A stretch of DNA of 64,000 nucleotides from Polytrichum commune (taxonomy: Eukaryota; Streptophyta; Polytrichopsida; Polytrichales; Polytrichaceae): positions 29,450,001 through 29,514,000 of the forward strand of contig OX485803.1 of assembly GCA_950295325.1 (NCBI GenBank). Reading direction: 5' to 3'. Below are positions 60,901 to 64,000 of the stretch, in pieces. A program made the translations under genes and the position numbers. Within the stretch, counting starts at the first letter, position 1. Each line of letters begins with the position of its first letter. Below the pieces are notes generated by a model, which had not been told where the DNA came from, did no database searches, and saw only the letters and a program-made list of their open reading frames with translations.

Positions 60901-61649
60901 CCTACACCGGTATGTGGCATCATTACAAACTCCAATCTATGAAGCGCATGGACTTTGTCTTTTGCCCAGACAACATTGAGCGTTGCGTGAAGGGCCCTCA
61001 TCAGAAATGGGTCATGCAGTTCTCTGCTGATGACCAGAAGCCTCCTATTCCCCCAATCTGGCCCGTGAAGATTGGTACCAACCTCACCCACTCGGAGATC
61101 TTCGCCCTTGAGAACGCAGGTTTTCAACTCCCACCAAAGGAGCGCATCACACCGACTCAACTCTTCACCAACTCTGCTCCCCCGCTGGATATGTCTGGAA
61201 TCCGTATTCCAGAAAACCCCGACATGATCCCTCCGACAAGATTGTCCAAGCTTGTTCGGCGATCCAGCAGCGCACCTTCGGCAAAGCAGAGGCAAATGGT
61301 GGCCTCTGCTGAAGCTATGCATGGTACCGTTCTGAAGTTAACTATGATCCCTCAACCGGGATTTGGTTGCATTATCACACTGCAGTCCAAATCAGAACCC
61401 CAACCACCGATCTACCAAGTGACAGCCAGTTCTCTTCCAGAGTGCAACTGCGCATACTTCTTGGATATGATTTCCAAGTTCAGCCGCAAACGAAATTCTT
61501 ATCTGAATTGTAAGCATTTGTATTACATTTTCATCAAGGTTTCTAATTTGGATGCGGAAGTGAATTTGTTCATTCACGCCCCGACATTTAGCTTCAACGA
61601 AGTCAAACTCATCCTCGAAGGGGGTCTTTTGACAAAGTCTACTTCTTAG
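57977..61649 (+). pseudogene. Mutator-like transposase with SWIM zinc finger, one in-frame stop
   Basis: Exon 1 is 57977-60100 and exon 2 is 60192-61649 (GTACAT/AATCAG, phase 0), 1193 codons with a single TAG at 60357-60359 (YY*FLKGG; one C-to-T step from CAG). The start is the ATG of MASTSILPP; an ATG 39 bases upstream in frame is also possible. VKTEP and VIDLSDSSSED near residues 130-145 resemble a SUMO attachment site and a SUMO-interacting motif. A Cys cluster, CVGHLQCQNPSC, starts at residue 283. The DDE region has YDGTYQRVMTISCCD (Asp 545), GFMADSAQANW (Asp 594) and RERTCFFHWKQSLEKHTKSY. The C-terminal SWIM finger CNC...CKH (C-x-C-x19-C-x-H) starts at about residue 1126. DDE plus SWIM is the known MULE layout, and it agrees with the 10-bp target duplication. 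Confidence 0.88.
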
Positions 61650-61733
61650 GATTTATCTCAGCCTAGCAATACTTTGGGCTATGATATATGTATCCATTTC
61701 TGGACCTCTTGTGAAGCAATAATTGATTGATAT

Positions 61734-61739
61734 AATAAA
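61734..61739 (+). terminator. Candidate poly(A) signal of the MULE transposase gene
   Basis: AATAAA, 85 bases after the stop codon in an AT-rich stretch, just before the convergent accessory gene B ends. Confidence 0.5.
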
Positions 61740-61770
61740 GGTATAATCTCAATGATTATTTTTATTTGCT

Positions 61771-62319
61771 TCAAAATTTTGTATTACAATGCTTCCTATG
61801 TCTATCAACTTTATTCCGTTTTGCATACTTCTTAGATGATTGCGAGGGAGGTGGACCCGGTCGAAACAAATCCATATAAGAAACTGTCTTATCTCTCTTT
61901 CGATCCTTCAGCGGAAGATGATGCGGCGTCATTCCTCTCATCCGTTCGCGAAATGAAAGAGACTTCGAAGATTCCCCTTCCACCTTCACCTCCTCCTCCA
62001 TTTCGTTTTATTTGTCTTCATCCAAATCAGCATCCTTCTCCGGTACATCTTCCTGCCTTTTTTCTTTTTTCTCATATTTTTTTGGCTCCTCCCGCACCCT
62101 CCACCTCCATGCTTGTGTAGACTGCGAAAATGGAGTCAGCTCGTAGTCATCACTACTTCGATTTCCAGCAGCAAACTCAAATTCCGGCGATGGATTAACC
62201 GGAATATGAGGATCTGCTAGACTTCTAATTTCCTTATCCCATCCTAATCCAGCAAACATGTCTTTCTCATCTCCCATTGTGTGCAACTGTATATACAATG
62301 ATGTTGGGTATGAGTCCAA
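61771..62319 (-). pseudogene. MULE accessory gene B, charged protein with one in-frame stop
   Basis: A single minus-strand frame of 183 codons from the ATG at 62319 to 61771 is broken only by a TAA at 62008-62010. It reads DLDEDK*NEMEEEVK, one C-to-T step from CAA. I do not recognise the family. The N-terminal half has MFAGLGWDKEIRSL and PSPEFEFAAGNRSSDDYEL. The centre is very acidic and basic by turns (KKYEKKEKRQEDVPEKD). The C-terminus is basic (KKYAKRNKVDRHRKHC). It lies between the transposase gene, convergent with it, and the right inverted end. A second ATG follows two codons after the stop, so a shorter product is possible. Confidence 0.5.
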
Positions 62320-62787
62320 TTTATAATCTATTCGGCCACAAACGATAATTGCTAAAGTCTAAGCTATAGAATAGACTCACATATAAGACAAAGAGAAAAG
62401 TGATGAATAAAAACCAAGCAAGTTTATTATTTTGATTCCTTTGTATTTTGATTGACTCATTCTTCAATTATACCAATCTCAAAAAATCCATTTTCATTGA
62501 TTTTTTCTTGTAGTCATCCTTGGTTTTAATAATTCAACCACCTCACGGTTTCCAAACTTAATGAGACCATTTCAAATTCAGGATTTTTATTTTATTTTAT
62601 GACCTATACATCCCACGGAAATAGGTCCAATTTTTTTACTATTATTGTCAGATTCTGGAATATTCTTGGAATATTCTTGGCTATTTTGAAATATCCTAAT
62701 TTTAATCTGACAAGTTTACTATTTTTATTTCCTCTACGCTCTCCGCTGTCCAAATCTCCGCTCTACGCTCACATACAAGTGTCGTCC

Positions 62788-62797
62788 GCAGTTTCTG
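62788..62797. repeat. Right target-site duplication of the giant MULE
   Basis: GCAGTTTCTG, identical to 45504-45513. Confidence 0.9.
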
Positions 62798-62959
62798 TAT
62801 CGTATTGTGACTGCCTGAATTACACTATAACCATTACATGTTGTCTGGTTCAATGTGATTTTGTGCCATAAAAACCCACATTTTGTTGCACTAACCACCC
62901 ACGTTTACATTCTTACTGAATCCTGACTTTGTAACATGTGATGCCTCATGCTCATGCAG

Positions 62960-64000
62960 GCCAGACCAGACGTGGGACCTCAAATCACAGAGGTTGTTGT
63001 CGCCACTATTAGCAAGGTCCATGACATGGCCGCCGTGGCAGCTGAGGTTGCTGCTCTTGTGAAGTATGTCGAACACACTTTCCTCATGCGAGAGGTGTTG
63101 AAACAACGTAAAGAATGGGAGGACAACCGCAAGGCTAAGATCACCGAGGCCATTGTCAGGGCAATGAAAGTGTGGGATGATGAGCATTATCCTCGCTTGT
63201 TGCAGGCCACTTGGGGTTGGCATCCGTTCTACTCCGCCTTTGTAGCAAATCCGCTTTGCCTTGACTTCAGACCCCCCTACCCTTTGTATCACTCAATTGT
63301 TGAAAGTTCAGATGTGCATGGACTGGTCTTGCAACAAACCCATGTTACGAGGGTTTATCCTGTGCCTTGGTCAGTCCTCCTTCTCCGTTGTTTCCTTAAA
63401 TATCACACCATCTTGCCCCCTGTGGTATCACACCCTACCAATGGTTCAACTGTTGCCAATGTTACGGAATGGTCGAAGCTCGCACAAGCAGTCGATGGTG
63501 AAGGTTCGCGTGCGTGGCAGCTGGCAACCACGTACTTGAAAGAGGAAGGTTTCCTCGTGTTTGCAGGCGCAAGACCGGTGCAATCGCATGAGCAATGGGT
63601 GGCAGAAGTGGACGATGCTACTCAAGATTTGATAAATCTTACCACTAACTGGTGGGCGGAGTTGCACATGTGGTGTAACGTAACCCGCTTCAGGGCAGTC
63701 CAAGACATGGCCTTTCACGACAGGCAAACATGGCTCAATGCATGGGTGATTCGTGATCAGCCCCCTTCCTCTTCTCCCCCCCTCGCATGTTACGAACGTT
63801 GGCTACAACATCGAGAGGACCTTGACATTGGTTATGTACTTGCAAACCCAGGTATGTTTTGGTTATTTCTTATGTTACTTGAATGTTATGCCTCAGAATT
63901 CCCCACCTAAGGAAAACACAATGACTATACCAGTGTTTGTCTTGGTTTGGCAGATATCATGGTGTCCCCGCTAGAGCGTAGCGAGTACATGTACGAGCTC
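62960..64000 (+). CDS. Downstream exons of the transposon-interrupted gene (partial)
   Basis: The exon at 62960-63850 starts after a TGCTCATGCAG acceptor and ends at a GTATGT donor after LANP (phase 1). The next exon starts at 63955 after TTGGCAG, continues DIMVSPLERSEYMYEL and runs off the window. About 300 residues are visible with no stop. I do not recognise the family. The start is a helical, charged stretch (ITEVVVATISKVHDMAAVAA, LKQRKEWEDNRKAKITEAIV), then a globular, Trp-rich part (ATWGWHPFYSAFVANP, TNWWAELHMWCNVTRF, YERWLQHREDLD). Without the 17.3-kb element this exon would lie only about 0.6 kb downstream of the 43.6-kb gene's last visible exon, on the same strand, so I infer one gene. 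The exact joining exon is not resolved. Confidence 0.6.

Larger units (their letters stand above)
45514..62787. mobile_element. 17.3-kb Mutator-like element carrying cargo genes and a palindrome array
   Basis: The left end reads GGGAAACTCAAG then TATGTGAGCG. The right end read inward is GGACGACACTTG then TATGTGAGCG, with the same spacing from the tip, then AGAGCGGAGATT in both. A second shared block, CCTATTTCCGTGG, lies at 45598 (left) and 62625 (right, inverted). The perfect 10-bp duplication GCAGTTTCTG flanks it. Inside, left to right: ParB-like/methyltransferase-like gene (-), palindrome array, accessory gene A (-), MULE transposase with SWIM finger (+), accessory gene B (-). A CACTA-type MITE has later inserted in the array. 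The intact ends and near-complete frames suggest a fairly recent insertion, although every long gene except A has at least one stop. Confidence 0.9.

Noticed and set aside
60717-61322. 201-codon minus-strand frame opposite the MULE transposase
   Set aside because: It is a shadow; the plus strand carries the SWIM-containing transposase.
1-64000. tRNA, rRNA or organelle-derived genes
   Set aside because: Apart from two SINE-like A/B-box pairs I found no cloverleaf-compatible tRNA or rRNA-like sequence.

Overview
The window is nuclear DNA of a land plant or close streptophyte relative, probably not a flowering plant. Evidence: a plant-type cytosolic ribosomal protein uL23 (RPL23A) gene with a telo-box promoter; a CASP-like four-helix membrane protein gene (a streptophyte family); GT-AG introns; and many plant transposon families. 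I cannot name the species. Only about 4 kb is ordinary gene; most of the rest is transposons, often nested and decayed.

Layout. 1-7.04 kb: decayed DNA with a pogo/Tigger-like DDE transposase relic, apparently interrupted by an inverted RNase-H-type non-LTR retrotransposon. 7.1-8.1 kb: RPL23A. 8.1-13 kb: no gene, internal duplications and a long hairpin. 13.0-15.4 kb: CASP-like gene, three exons. 16.97-17.38 kb: small element with an 8-bp target duplication. 17.4-21.5 kb: GC-richer retroelement-like unit with a gag-like reading frame, saturated with CCGGA. 22-26.2 kb: second RNase-H non-LTR copy carrying two nested MITEs (Stowaway type; hAT type). 26.2-34 kb: AT-rich, no recognisable gene. 34.0-37.4 kb: PIF/Harbinger element (Myb-like ORF1 on +, DDE transposase on -), decayed. 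37.4-43.6 kb: MITE, SINE and local duplications. 43.6 kb to the window end: a zinc-finger and proline-rich gene whose downstream exons resume at 62.96 kb because a large transposon lies between.

The main object is 45,514-62,787: a 17.3-kb Mutator-like element with matching inverted ends and a perfect 10-bp target duplication (GCAGTTTCTG). It carries a MULE transposase with a SWIM zinc finger (+), two small basic/acidic accessory genes (-), a roughly 5.6-kb array of about 29 copies of a perfect 22-bp palindrome, and an 11-exon gene (-). That last gene reads as a ParB-like segment followed by a beta-class DNA amino-methyltransferase fold. It contains in-frame stops, and its DPPY motif is changed, so this copy is a pseudogene. 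A ParB-like/methyltransferase protein beside an array of palindromes inside one transposon is the most unusual thing here. Whether the protein recognises the palindromes is a hypothesis.

Most in-frame stops in the longer transposon genes are one coding-strand C-to-T change from Gln or Arg codons, as expected for decay of methylated, silenced DNA.
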